From Myxococcales bacterium (lineage in GTDB: Bacteria > Myxococcota_A > Polyangia > Polyangiales > Houyiibacteriaceae), in assembly GCA_029863605.1 (NCBI GenBank), contig JAOTVB010000020.1, positions 1-64,000 on the forward strand: a stretch of DNA of 64,000 nucleotides. The letters are read 5' to 3'. The notes beneath the pieces are model-generated. The model was not told the DNA's origin. It saw only the letters and a program-made list of their open reading frames with translations, and made no database searches. Both the position numbers and the translations under genes were made by a program. Shown piece by piece: positions 37,543-46,367 of the stretch (position 1 is its first letter; each line of letters starts with the position of its first letter).

Positions 37543-38743
37543 CGCTGCGATTCGTCATCTTCGGGCGCAGGGTGCGGTCTCGCCGGAAGGATTGGTACAC
37601 CGCCTGACGATGGACATCGAGGTGGACGGCAGGGTCGAGATGGTGACCCTGAGTCTCCGCGACGGAGAGCTTCAGTGCGTGTCCAGCGACGGTCAGAACG
37701 ATGGTCGACACGTGATCTGCGCGCTCGAGTGGGTCGCCGGTCTCGAACAGCGCGCCGACTCGCTGCAACCGGGGGTCGAGGCAGTCATCGGTCGGCGCTC
37801 GCTCGAGCCACCCCAACAAAGCGAGCTCGCAGACGCCCTAGACGAGCTCCTCATCGCGGTCACCAGAGTCGGGATCGACAAAGCCCGTTACGCGCCCTCG
37901 GTCGATGCGGCACTGGAGGGCGTCGTCGAGGTTGCCGCCGAACCGACACCCCCGGGTCTCGGACGCTTCATCGGGCGACTTCGACAAGAGGTCCTTTCAG
38001 GCCAACCCCGCCGTGCCGCTCGGATTCTCGAGGGAGCCGCGAGGCTTGCGGACGCCCTCCGGGTCGAGTCTCGAACCGAGGCCTCGGAGGAGCGCATCCG
38101 GGCCTGGCTTGGCGCGCGCCCCGGATCTGTGCCCGAGCTCGAGCTCCTCTACGACCGCACGATGGTCGAAGTCGCACGCGAGTGGCTTGCCGGCACGACG
38201 CGGGCGAGTGTCGAGCGACGATACCTGATCGATTTGACGGCGGGCGCGATCTATCGTGAGGATCGGCCCAGCCAAGCAACGGCTTCGCTTGGGCCGTGTC
38301 CGCGGCAGATACACGTGGGATTGGCCGAAGTCGAGCCCGGGCCGGCGCCGCAACGCATTCGTGTCCTGCAGTATGAGGTTCGCCCCGAGGTTTCCGCGGA
38401 AAGCTGGGAGCGGCTCCACCAAATCGCAAGACGAAGCTTCGCCCAGCTGACGGAAACCTATCGCCGAGCCGTGCAGATCTACCCGACGCTTGCCGAGCCC
38501 TTCGCCCTGATCGCGCCGTATCGCATCGAGCACGACGACGGCTTCATCGCGATCGACTCGGAAGGTCATCGGCTCGCGCTGGAGCGCACCGAACGAAGGG
38601 GCAGTGTGCTCGCGTTCTACGAACTTCTAAACGAGGGCATCGAACCCACCTGGTTGGCAGGCCGTCTGACGGACGCTGGGAGCACGCTCTGCATCTCACC
38701 GTTCGCCTTCGCGACCCGGAATCACGACTACACGCGTTTATAG
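37517..38743 (+). CDS. hypothetical protein (408 aa)
   Basis: Overlaps the preceding gene by 26 nt; codes through to TAG at 38741-38743; no family recognised. Confidence 0.65.
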   Translation: MTMSTRLRDAAIRHLRAQGAVSPEGLVHRLTMDIEVDGRVEMVTLSLRDGELQCVSSDGQNDGRHVICALEWVAGLEQRADSLQPGVEAVIGRRSLEPPQQSELADALDELLIAVTRVGIDKARYAPSVDAALEGVVEVAAEPTPPGLGRFIGRLRQEVLSGQPRRAARILEGAARLADALRVESRTEASEERIRAWLGARPGSVPELELLYDRTMVEVAREWLAGTTRASVERRYLIDLTAGAIYREDRPSQATASLGPCPRQIHVGLAEVEPGPAPQRIRVLQYEVRPEVSAESWERLHQIARRSFAQLTETYRRAVQIYPTLAEPFALIAPYRIEHDDGFIAIDSEGHRLALERTERRGSVLAFYELLNEGIEPTWLAGRLTDAGSTLCISPFAFATRNHDYTRL

Positions 38744-38807
38744 GTCCAAGTCGAGCTAACGTATCCCCAACGCTTGCGTAGGGGCCTCACGGAGCCAAAA
38801 TCCGACG

Positions 38808-39878
38808 ATGTCATCCGGCGCCGCACCCAAGACGACTCGACCCGGCTCACTCAAGTCGCGTCATCTGCCGCTGGCATCGGCCGAGTATCAACTCGCCGAG
38901 CTCGGCCGGCTGCCGATGGACAAGACCTTCGACGAGGCGCTCACCCCCGAAGGCCTTTGGCCGCTTCGACCCACCTCGATCGAGATCCTTCAAATCAACG
39001 TCGGTAAGCTTTGCAACCAAACCTGCCGGCATTGTCACGTCGATGCGGGACCCGATCGAACCGAAGTGATGTCGCGCGAGACTGCCGAGCATTGCATCGA
39101 CGTCCTTCGACGTTTCGCCATTCCGACGGTCGACATCACGGGCGGCGCCCCCGAGCTCAACCCGAGCTTTCGATGGCTCGTAAAGCAATGCGCCTCCCTC
39201 GGCCGCCACGTCATGGACCGGTGCAACCTCACCATTCTCGAGACCGGCGCGCATCGCGATTTGCCCGAGTTTTTCGCTGAGCACGGGGTCGAGCTCATCT
39301 GCTCGCTCCCGCACTACCAACCGACCTGCACCGACATCCAGCGCGGCGACGGCGTCTTCGACAAGAGCATCCGGGCTCTGCATCGTTTGAACGCTCTCGG
39401 CTACGGGGAGGGCAAGTCGGGGCTTCGTTTGGTGCTGGTGACGAATCCGGTCGGCGCAATCCTTCCGGCAGCGCAGGCATGTCTCGAGGTCGAGTGGAAG
39501 CGCGAGCTCAAGGAGCGCTACGACGTGTCGTTCGATGCCCTCTACACCATCACCAACATGCCGATCAGCCGATACCTTGAGTGGCTTCTAAAGACCGGGA
39601 ATCTCGAGGGTTACATGCGAAAGCTCGTCGAGTCGTTCAATCCGCAAGCGGCACACGGCGTCATGTGCAGGAGCACGATCTCGGTCGGCTGGGACGGGCG
39701 CCTCTTCGACTGCGACTTCAATCAAATGCTCGACGTCCCGGTCACTGACGGGGCCCCGCGCCACATCCGCGACTTCGACCTGTTGGGGCTCGAGGCTCGC
39801 ACGATCGTGACCGACCGACACTGCTTCGGCTGCACCGCAGGCGCCGGCTCGAGCTGCGGCGGTGTAACGGCCACCTAG
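38808..39878 (+). CDS. radical SAM protein, ArsS-like (arsenosugar biosynthesis family, DUF3641)
   Basis: EILQINVGKLCNQTCRHCHVDAGPDRTEVMSRET; DITGGAPELNPSFRWLV; C-terminal RSTISVGWDGRLFDCDFNQML...CFGCTAGAGSSCGG. Confidence 0.88.
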   Translation: MSSGAAPKTTRPGSLKSRHLPLASAEYQLAELGRLPMDKTFDEALTPEGLWPLRPTSIEILQINVGKLCNQTCRHCHVDAGPDRTEVMSRETAEHCIDVLRRFAIPTVDITGGAPELNPSFRWLVKQCASLGRHVMDRCNLTILETGAHRDLPEFFAEHGVELICSLPHYQPTCTDIQRGDGVFDKSIRALHRLNALGYGEGKSGLRLVLVTNPVGAILPAAQACLEVEWKRELKERYDVSFDALYTITNMPISRYLEWLLKTGNLEGYMRKLVESFNPQAAHGVMCRSTISVGWDGRLFDCDFNQMLDVPVTDGAPRHIRDFDLLGLEARTIVTDRHCFGCTAGAGSSCGGVTAT

Positions 39879-39884
39879 TGGGCG

Positions 39885-41108
39885 CTACTGCGGCGGTGGC
39901 TCCGGAAACCCGATCGGGAAGCAGATCTGGTCGAGGGACAGGTTGATGTCGACCAAATCGTCTTCCGGCAAGTCAGGGGTGCCGTTGTCGTTGACGGTGC
40001 CACCCTCGCACTCGATCGCGAGGGACGCTGCGTCTGCGGTGACCCGGATGCCGGTCCTGATCGGAAGCCCGACATCAGGGTCGGAGGCATCGCCAGCGAC
40101 ATCGAAGCAGACCTCACCGGAGCGGAACGCCCCGTAAATCGCCCCTTGGATCGTCTCGAGGCGCAAGACGAGGCCGCCGGTGACCAGGTTAGCGCAATTC
40201 TCTGGAAAGCATCCGGGGCCACATGCACACACGCACCGACCCGCGAAAGCGCACAGCTGTCCGAATTCCCCAAGCGGGCAGTCGTCGTGGGTCTCACAAA
40301 GCTGCCCGCTACGGTCACCCGGATTGGCGACTTGTGGAATCATGACCGTCTGTGGCAGCGGGGCCAAGGTCGTGTTCACGGGTGTGCCGGAGGCTACGCG
40401 CGTGGTGGCGATCTCGGCGCGCGCACCGGTCACTTCGATGCTGGGCAACGGGGTTGGGAAGCTCGCTATGACCGCTTGTTGCAGGAGCGCCTGGGGAATC
40501 AACAGCGCGGAATCGAGGGTAGCGTTGAACTGCGCGGCGGGCATGATCGGGGTCGGCGCGACGGTCAAATCCATCGACGAGTCGAAGAGCGCCGGAGAGA
40601 ACGAGCTCCCACAAGCGATCGGAACGAGCTTCCGGGTGGGAGCCCACGGGCCCGAGCAAACACCCGATCTACATTCGCCACTGCTACAGGGAGTGCCGTC
40701 AGGCAAAGGGTCGGGAGGTGGACAGGCCTTATTGATGCACTGTGAATCCTCGAGGCACTCGTCGGGAAAGAAGGCTTCGCACTGTTCGTCGACGTTGCAG
40801 CCCACACAGCGACCCTCACCATCGCAAACGAAGATCCCATTCTGGCCGCAGGGTGTGTTTGTGGGCTCTACGCCAGCCCCGACGCATTGGCCCGACATGG
40901 GCTCGCACATTCCGTCGGTCGTGCAGTCGTTGTCGTCCTGACAACCGGACTCGACGCAGCTCACCCCTGCATCCGGCATCCCTGCAATGCCTCCGATTCC
41001 TGCGCTTCCACCGGAACCTCCGGTGTTTCCAGCACTGTCGGCGCAGCCGACGAGCACGAAGATCGCAACGAGAGGACAAGGAAGGATCATCCAAGGACGC
41101 GTGACCAT
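39885..41108 (-). CDS. Cys-rich secreted lipoprotein
   Basis: MVTRPWMILPCPLVAIFVLVGCADSAGNTGGSGG (lipobox), Cys-rich repeats; start set at 41108. Confidence 0.75.
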   Translation of the reverse strand: MVTRPWMILPCPLVAIFVLVGCADSAGNTGGSGGSAGIGGIAGMPDAGVSCVESGCQDDNDCTTDGMCEPMSGQCVGAGVEPTNTPCGQNGIFVCDGEGRCVGCNVDEQCEAFFPDECLEDSQCINKACPPPDPLPDGTPCSSGECRSGVCSGPWAPTRKLVPIACGSSFSPALFDSSMDLTVAPTPIMPAAQFNATLDSALLIPQALLQQAVIASFPTPLPSIEVTGARAEIATTRVASGTPVNTTLAPLPQTVMIPQVANPGDRSGQLCETHDDCPLGEFGQLCAFAGRCVCACGPGCFPENCANLVTGGLVLRLETIQGAIYGAFRSGEVCFDVAGDASDPDVGLPIRTGIRVTADAASLAIECEGGTVNDNGTPDLPEDDLVDINLSLDQICFPIGFPEPPPQ

Positions 41109-41141
41109 CGCGGGAGAATAGCTCAGAATCGCATTCACGAA

Positions 41142-41804
41142 ATGATCGATTCCAAAAGTCCCACCCTCATCGTCGACTCCGAGCACCCCCGCGTCCAAGC
41201 GTTCGCTGCGGCTGGAGCCGACGGGGCCGACGACGACCGAGACCGTGCCATCAAGCTCTACTATGCCGTGCGAGACGGGATCAGGTACGACCCGTACGAC
41301 CTCGACTTGACCCCACAGGGTTTGCGCGCGAGCCGGACACTAGAGCTTGGTCGTGCTTGGTGCGTCCCAAAGGCGGTGTTGTTGGCCGCGAGTTGCCGCG
41401 TGCTCGGGATCCCGGCCAAGGTCGGTTTTGCGGATGTCAAGAACCACCTATCGACGAAACGGCTCCGCGAGCGGATGGGGACCGACGTCTTCTATTGGCA
41501 CGGCTACACCGCGATCCAACTCGGGGGAACATGGGTCAAGGCGACGCCTGCCTTCAACATCGAGCTTTGTCAGCGCTTTCGAATCGAGCCGCTTGAGTTC
41601 GATGGCCTCGCGGATTCGATCTACCACCCGGTCGATCTCGAAGGCCGAAAACACATGGAGTATTTGAAGTTCCGCGGCGAGTTCGACGATGTCCCACTCG
41701 AGGAAATGCTCGCGACCTACACGTCGAAATATCGGCCAGCCACATACGAGTCGACTGGCGCAGACTTCGATCGAGACGTCGACCTCGAAACCGGAAGCTA
41801 CTAG
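41142..41804 (+). CDS. transglutaminase-like domain protein
   Basis: AIKLYYAVRDGIRYDPYDLD...LELGRAWCVPKAVLLAASCRVLGIPAKVGFADVKNHL...YWHGYTAIQLGGTWVKATPAFN. Confidence 0.82.
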   Translation: MIDSKSPTLIVDSEHPRVQAFAAAGADGADDDRDRAIKLYYAVRDGIRYDPYDLDLTPQGLRASRTLELGRAWCVPKAVLLAASCRVLGIPAKVGFADVKNHLSTKRLRERMGTDVFYWHGYTAIQLGGTWVKATPAFNIELCQRFRIEPLEFDGLADSIYHPVDLEGRKHMEYLKFRGEFDDVPLEEMLATYTSKYRPATYESTGADFDRDVDLETGSY

Positions 41805-42740
41805 CTACGCATCACTGAGATCGACCTCGACCGGCGCGTGGTCGTCCCCGAGGTAGATCACTGCATCGGCCCGACCGGGCATCTCCTCCCAGATGAAGCG
41901 TGTCAGGCGCTCGAAGTGCATGACGAAGCGGCGCACGGCGGTGGGCGTCATCACCGCGGGGCCTCCCGCGGCTCGGAGCCGGGCCTCCTGCTTTTCCCGC
42001 CACGCGTAGACGCGATCGAAGTCGGGTGGCCGCAACAAGATCAACAAGTCGAGCTCGGCGAAGAGCTTCTGATAAGCCCCGGCGAGCTGCCGATTCACAT
42101 ACCACCGCCAATCGCCGGTGGAGTCCTCGAGGCGTTCGAGCCCGTTGACCGGCGCTTCGAGCTCGTCGCCGCGCTGGGGTCGGGCGCCCACGCACCAACC
42201 CTCGAACAGGACCACGTCACAAGGACCGTTCCAGATCGGCCATTTGAACTTGGGGAAGGGCTCGTCGGTGGCCTTGTCGAAGCGGGGTAGCGCGACGCTT
42301 TCCCCGGCCCGCAGGCTTCGGAGAACGTGAAGGCCGAGCTCGACATCGTGGGTGCCCGGAACGCCTCGCGTCACGAGCAGAGGATGGTAGGTTTCGGCTC
42401 GGTGCCCGCGCGCAGCCTTGCTAAGGTAGAGATCGTCGAGCGACAGGATTGCGACACGCAGGCCAAAGAGTTGCTCGAGGAGCCCTTTCGTGAGCCGGGC
42501 GAGCGCCGACTTGCCCGTCCCCTGCGCGCCGCTCAGCCCAACGACCACCGTGCGGTCGACGACGTGCTCGGCGATCCACTGAGCCATCGGCACGTAGAAG
42601 TCCGCGATCAATGCATCGGACGGCCGGGCGATTCCCTCAACGTCGCACCACGCCTCGACCTGAGGGCGAACGTCGGGCACTTCGGCATGCAGGCTACGGA
42701 CGGAAGACAACGGCCAGAGCACGAGGGATCGGAACCACAA
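41805..42740 (-). CDS. P-loop kinase, D-glycerate 3-kinase-like
   Basis: VVVGLSGAQGTGKSALARLTKGLLEQLFGLRVAILSLDDLYLSKAARGHRAETYHPLLVTRGVPGTHD; VVLFEGWCVGARPQ. Confidence 0.82.
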   Translation of the reverse strand: MWFRSLVLWPLSSVRSLHAEVPDVRPQVEAWCDVEGIARPSDALIADFYVPMAQWIAEHVVDRTVVVGLSGAQGTGKSALARLTKGLLEQLFGLRVAILSLDDLYLSKAARGHRAETYHPLLVTRGVPGTHDVELGLHVLRSLRAGESVALPRFDKATDEPFPKFKWPIWNGPCDVVLFEGWCVGARPQRGDELEAPVNGLERLEDSTGDWRWYVNRQLAGAYQKLFAELDLLILLRPPDFDRVYAWREKQEARLRAAGGPAVMTPTAVRRFVMHFERLTRFIWEEMPGRADAVIYLGDDHAPVEVDLSDA

Positions 42741-42764
42741 ACCCCAACGACTCGCAACCCCATT

Positions 42765-42818
42765 GACGCCGTCGCTGGCGCTGACACTGACGCGGTCGCC
42801 GACACTGGCGCTGGCACC
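42765..42818. repeat. degenerate GTCAGC-type hexamer array (intergenic)
   Basis: gacgccgtcgctggcgctgacactgacgcggtcgccgacactggcgctggcacc; on the minus strand units such as GCCAGC GCCAGT GTCGGC GACCGC GTCAGT GTCAGC GCCAGC. Confidence 0.6.
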
Positions 42819-42847
42819 AAAGCATTCCCTGAAGTAGATCTCCCCCC

Positions 42848-43261
42848 GTGCCCGCTCCCAAGATCCGTATCCTCGTCGCGAAGCCCGGGCTCGACGGGCA
42901 CGATCGTGGGGCGAAGGTGGTGGCCCGAGCGCTCCGTGACGCGGGCTTTGAGGTGGTCTACACGGGGCTTCATCAGACCCCCGATATGATCGCCGTTGCG
43001 GCAGTCCAAGAAGACGTCGATGCCGTCGGCCTCTCGATCATGTCCGGCGCCCACAATACGCTTTTTCCCGCGGTTCTCGACGCGCTCAAGGCACGCGGTG
43101 GCGAAGACATCATCGTGTTCGGCGGCGGGATCGTTCCCGAGGCAGACGCGGATGCACTTCGAGCGCGAGGCGTCGGCGCCATCTTCACGCCGGGCGCGCC
43201 ACTCGAAGAGATCATCGCATGGGTGCGTACGAATGTCGCGCCCAGGTCGCTCGGGTCATGA
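42848..43261 (+). CDS. cobalamin-binding (C-terminal/small subunit) domain of methylmalonyl-CoA mutase family
   Basis: [94 protein letters not shown]. Confidence 0.93.
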   Translation: MPAPKIRILVAKPGLDGHDRGAKVVARALRDAGFEVVYTGLHQTPDMIAVAAVQEDVDAVGLSIMSGAHNTLFPAVLDALKARGGEDIIVFGGGIVPEADADALRARGVGAIFTPGAPLEEIIAWVRTNVAPRSLGS

Positions 43262-44022
43262 AGCAGCTTGCGCTCGCCCTCGCCCTCATCACGCTTGTCG
43301 CGTGCACGAGGGAAGGGCAGCGAGAACCGCTGCACGAACCCACATCCCCCTTCGAGGTCCTCGGGAGCGAATTCGGAGTGAGCATGGCGAGAGTGCACCT
43401 CGGCCCTTCACGAACCTTTCGGTTCGAGGCGGGCCCTTGCCAGGAGGTCTTGGTATTCGTCGAGAAGGGCACCGCGCGCGTGGGGCTAACGTGGCTCGAT
43501 ACGGGGAGGGCCGCGCGCTTTCACGCGCCAGCGCTGCTCCAAGGGATGTCCAATGATGGTACCGTGATCTTCGCAGTGGCGGCGCTCTCGAAGGAGGCCG
43601 CGATCGAGCAGATCGACTGGGCACGTGTGCCAAAGAACCCGTCGTGTCCCCCACGATCCAACGAAGTGGTCCTTTCCGACCCGGAGCGAAGCGGACCCTT
43701 CGTCCATGCCGGGGGTCGCCTTTCGGTCATGATCTATCTCGACGGCGTTCGGGACGGACCGCCTGTGGCAAGCCTTGGAACACTCACCGCCGATTCGACG
43801 CTTGCCGTGCCAGAACACCTTCACGAGCGCTCCGCTGAAGTGCTTTGGATTCAGGACGGCTCGGGGACGATGCGCGTCGGCGACCAGACGCGCGCGATCC
43901 GGCCGGGCACATTCGTCCGGGTACCGCCACAAACCCTTCACGGCTTCGTTCCAGACGGCACCAGGCCCCTATTGGCATACCAGGTCTATACGCCCTCAGG
44001 ACCCGAACAGCGTTTTCGCTAA
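43258..44022 (+). CDS. cupin-domain lipoprotein
   Basis: [20 protein letters not shown] lipobox; C-terminal cupin ([51 protein letters not shown]); ATGA overlap with upstream gene. Confidence 0.75.
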   Translation: MKQLALALALITLVACTREGQREPLHEPTSPFEVLGSEFGVSMARVHLGPSRTFRFEAGPCQEVLVFVEKGTARVGLTWLDTGRAARFHAPALLQGMSNDGTVIFAVAALSKEAAIEQIDWARVPKNPSCPPRSNEVVLSDPERSGPFVHAGGRLSVMIYLDGVRDGPPVASLGTLTADSTLAVPEHLHERSAEVLWIQDGSGTMRVGDQTRAIRPGTFVRVPPQTLHGFVPDGTRPLLAYQVYTPSGPEQRFR

Positions 44023-44035
44023 CTCCGCCCGCGGC

Positions 44036-45553
44036 TCATGGTTCAACGGGCGGAAGCCCATGGCCGGGTACGATCAGCGTTTTCTTGTACGTCTCATAGT
44101 CGAACTGGTCGCTGTGCTCTTCGTTGTGGCAGGGCAGACACGTCGACTCCGGCGCGTCCTCGACTATGTCGATCTCGGGATTCTTGGTATGCGCCGCGCC
44201 GGGTCCATGGCAGCTCTCACATCCGACGTTCACCAGCGCGCCCTTCAAGTTGTGTGTCACCGTGGAGCCGCCGGGCTGATCGTACCCCGTCACGTGACAA
44301 CCGACACAGTCGAGGTTGAACTCTTTGTTGCGCGTTTGCAGCGTGAGGTACGCGTGGCCGTGCGGATGAGACTGCCACCATACGTAGGCGGGGTTATGGC
44401 ATGTGCCGCAGGCTTCGCTTCCGACGTAGGCGATGTCGTCGGGCCCGAGCGGGCGAGGAGCTAGGTCTGCGAACGCTTCACGGTTGGCTTGATTGACTGC
44501 CTTGTCGTGCTCCCTCATCAGCTTGGTCACCTCTTGGTCCGTGGGGGCTTCCTTGGGCAGCTCCACCCACCTTGCCGTGAAGGAATTGCCGCGAGGTGAG
44601 CGCGGAGGCGCATCCATCGCTTCCCGTTGGGTCTTCAGCGCTGCGAGTCGATCGGATTGCGCACGAAGGTCTGCAGGATCGACGTCCTTCGATCTTTCCC
44701 ATTCCAGAATTTTTTCGGACAAGTCTGCGATCTGTGCCTCGAGTTGCCGGATTCTTTCTTTTTTCGACCACTCACTCAGGTCGGCGAAGGCTTCATCGGT
44801 TTTGCGATGCAGGTCGACGACGGTGAGTCCTTGGCCCTGCCGCCCGGCATTCAAGACCCACGCTTCGCCGGCTCGGTGGGGTGGGAGGGGCGCGTCTTGG
44901 TCGAGGCCACCGTGCACGACGAAATCGACGCCGTCGATCGCCCCGATCCGATTCGCGTCGCGCCGTGAGCCGTGCACCAGCGCAATCGTCAAGTCGGTTT
45001 CAGCCTGCGCAGAGCCAACCGCCGCCATCACCGCGTCGCGCTTGGCGCCCGGGCGCACACCCACGACAGCAATGCGGAGCTCACCAGCTTTAATCCGCAC
45101 GACCTCGGCAGCGCCCTTCATCGCCAGCCACGGGAACCTCGACGCGGTGTGCAAACGTGCGAGTTCTTCTTGTGGCTGCGCCCGATCGCGCCGACCGGGC
45201 AGCGCCGCATCGATCTCCAAGTGATCGAGGATCCCGAGGAGCGTACTGGCGTTTCGGTTCGCTTGGTCTACCCGCGCCGGCTCGAGAGCGTCGGTATCGA
45301 AGAACAGGTCGCCAGCCATGAGCACTACCAGCGGCACGGAGCCATCCCGCAGGGCCCGGATCTGGGCAGCGAGGCGATCGATGCCACCGAGCGGGCGGCT
45401 CGTGCAGCCGCAGGGCTCGAGATACCCCTTCAGGTCCGTCACGACGGCCAGGCGCAGCGTCGGGCTAGGCTTCCCATCCGGAGCCTCCTTCGACTGGCCA
45501 CGATTGCAGCCGGCGGTAGCGCCAAGGGCCAGAAGGACGAGCAAGCATCGCAT
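44036..45553 (-). CDS. lipoprotein with metallophosphatase-like N-terminus and tetraheme cytochrome c554-like C-terminus
   Basis: MRCLLVLLALGATAGCNRG lipobox; VVTDLKGYLEPCGCTSRPLGGIDRLAAQIRAL...VVLMAGDLFFD; heme motifs CGTCH, CVGCH, CESCH, CLPCH. Confidence 0.82.
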   Translation of the reverse strand: MRCLLVLLALGATAGCNRGQSKEAPDGKPSPTLRLAVVTDLKGYLEPCGCTSRPLGGIDRLAAQIRALRDGSVPLVVLMAGDLFFDTDALEPARVDQANRNASTLLGILDHLEIDAALPGRRDRAQPQEELARLHTASRFPWLAMKGAAEVVRIKAGELRIAVVGVRPGAKRDAVMAAVGSAQAETDLTIALVHGSRRDANRIGAIDGVDFVVHGGLDQDAPLPPHRAGEAWVLNAGRQGQGLTVVDLHRKTDEAFADLSEWSKKERIRQLEAQIADLSEKILEWERSKDVDPADLRAQSDRLAALKTQREAMDAPPRSPRGNSFTARWVELPKEAPTDQEVTKLMREHDKAVNQANREAFADLAPRPLGPDDIAYVGSEACGTCHNPAYVWWQSHPHGHAYLTLQTRNKEFNLDCVGCHVTGYDQPGGSTVTHNLKGALVNVGCESCHGPGAAHTKNPEIDIVEDAPESTCLPCHNEEHSDQFDYETYKKTLIVPGHGLPPVEP

Positions 45554-45610
45554 TCTTGGGGTTCTAGCAACCGTGTGGCCAACCGCAAAAACAGGAGCGG
45601 AGCCCGCGAC

Positions 45611-45639
45611 TTGACGCACGGGCATACGCTGACTACTTT
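45611..45639 (+). promoter_or_regulatory. putative rpsP promoter
   Basis: TTGACG (45611-45616), 17-bp spacer, TACTTT (45634-45639). Confidence 0.5.
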
Positions 45640-45651
45640 CCGGTCGCTTTT

Positions 45652-45672
45652 GGCGGGGCTTTCCGCCTTTTT
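45652..45672 (+). terminator. intrinsic-terminator-like hairpin in the rpsP leader (possible attenuator)
   Basis: GGCGG-ggcttt-CCGCC followed by TTTTT, 12 nt before ATG 45685 and downstream of the putative promoter. Confidence 0.55.
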
Positions 45673-45684
45673 GACGAGGACTCT

Positions 45685-45945
45685 ATGGTCAAGGTTCGAC
45701 TGAGGCGTGCAGGCGCGAAGAAGCGTCCCTACTATCACATCGTGGTGACCGATAAAGAAAAGCCCCGAGACGGGCGGTTCATCGAGCAAATCGGCACTTA
45801 TGACCCGAGCCGTCCCATCGCGGAGGCCAAGGTCGATCATCCCCGCCTCGACTACTGGGTTGGAGTTGGCGCGCAGGTGAGCGACCGCGTGCGCGACGTC
45901 GTCAAAGAGCACAAGAAGGCCGCAGCCGGCGGCGAGGCTTCCTGA
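45685..45945 (+). CDS. rpsP: 30S ribosomal protein S16
   Basis: MVKVRLRRAGAKKRPYYHIVVTDKEKPRDGRFIEQIGTYDP. Confidence 0.97.
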   Translation: MVKVRLRRAGAKKRPYYHIVVTDKEKPRDGRFIEQIGTYDPSRPIAEAKVDHPRLDYWVGVGAQVSDRVRDVVKEHKKAAAGGEAS

Positions 45946-45956
45946 GCGAGCGACCC

Positions 45957-46202
45957 GTGGCAGGAGACAGACTGCAGGACCTGATCGCGTACATCGCGAG
46001 CTCGCTCGTGGACGACCCCGACGCCGTCGAGGTCAACATCGTCGAAGAAGACCGTGCCGTCGTGCTGGAGCTCACGGTGGCACCGGACGACCTCGGCAAG
46101 GTCATCGGGAAAGAGGGTCGCACCGCGCGTGCAATGCGAACCCTGCTCGCGGCCACCTCGGCTCGACTCCACAAGCGCGCCATCCTCGACATCCTCGAGT
46201 GA
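45957..46202 (+). CDS. KH-domain RNA-binding protein (KhpA/YlqC-like)
   Basis: LQDLIAYIASSLVDDPDAVEVNI...VAPDDLGKVIGKEGRTARAMRTLLAATSAR; next to rpsP. Confidence 0.9.
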   Translation: MAGDRLQDLIAYIASSLVDDPDAVEVNIVEEDRAVVLELTVAPDDLGKVIGKEGRTARAMRTLLAATSARLHKRAILDILE

Positions 46203-46367
46203 GCGCCGAGTTGGGCCAATTACGAGGCGCACCGCGTTCGCGTGATCTCCGAGGCCACGCGTAATTTGCGCTTCGCGTGATGTCGTTGGATCGCCGAGAT
46301 CCCGAACGTTAGCGGGCACCCAAGTATCTTCGTATCTTGGCGCGCCGGATGCATGTACGGTCAGCGC

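Noticed and set aside
46203-46367. Inverted repeat AATTACG (46218-46224) / CGTAATT (46260-46266) and repeated TTCGCGTGAT before ppsA
   Set aside because: Short stems with long loop and no promoter/terminator pair; considered as an sRNA but unsupported.
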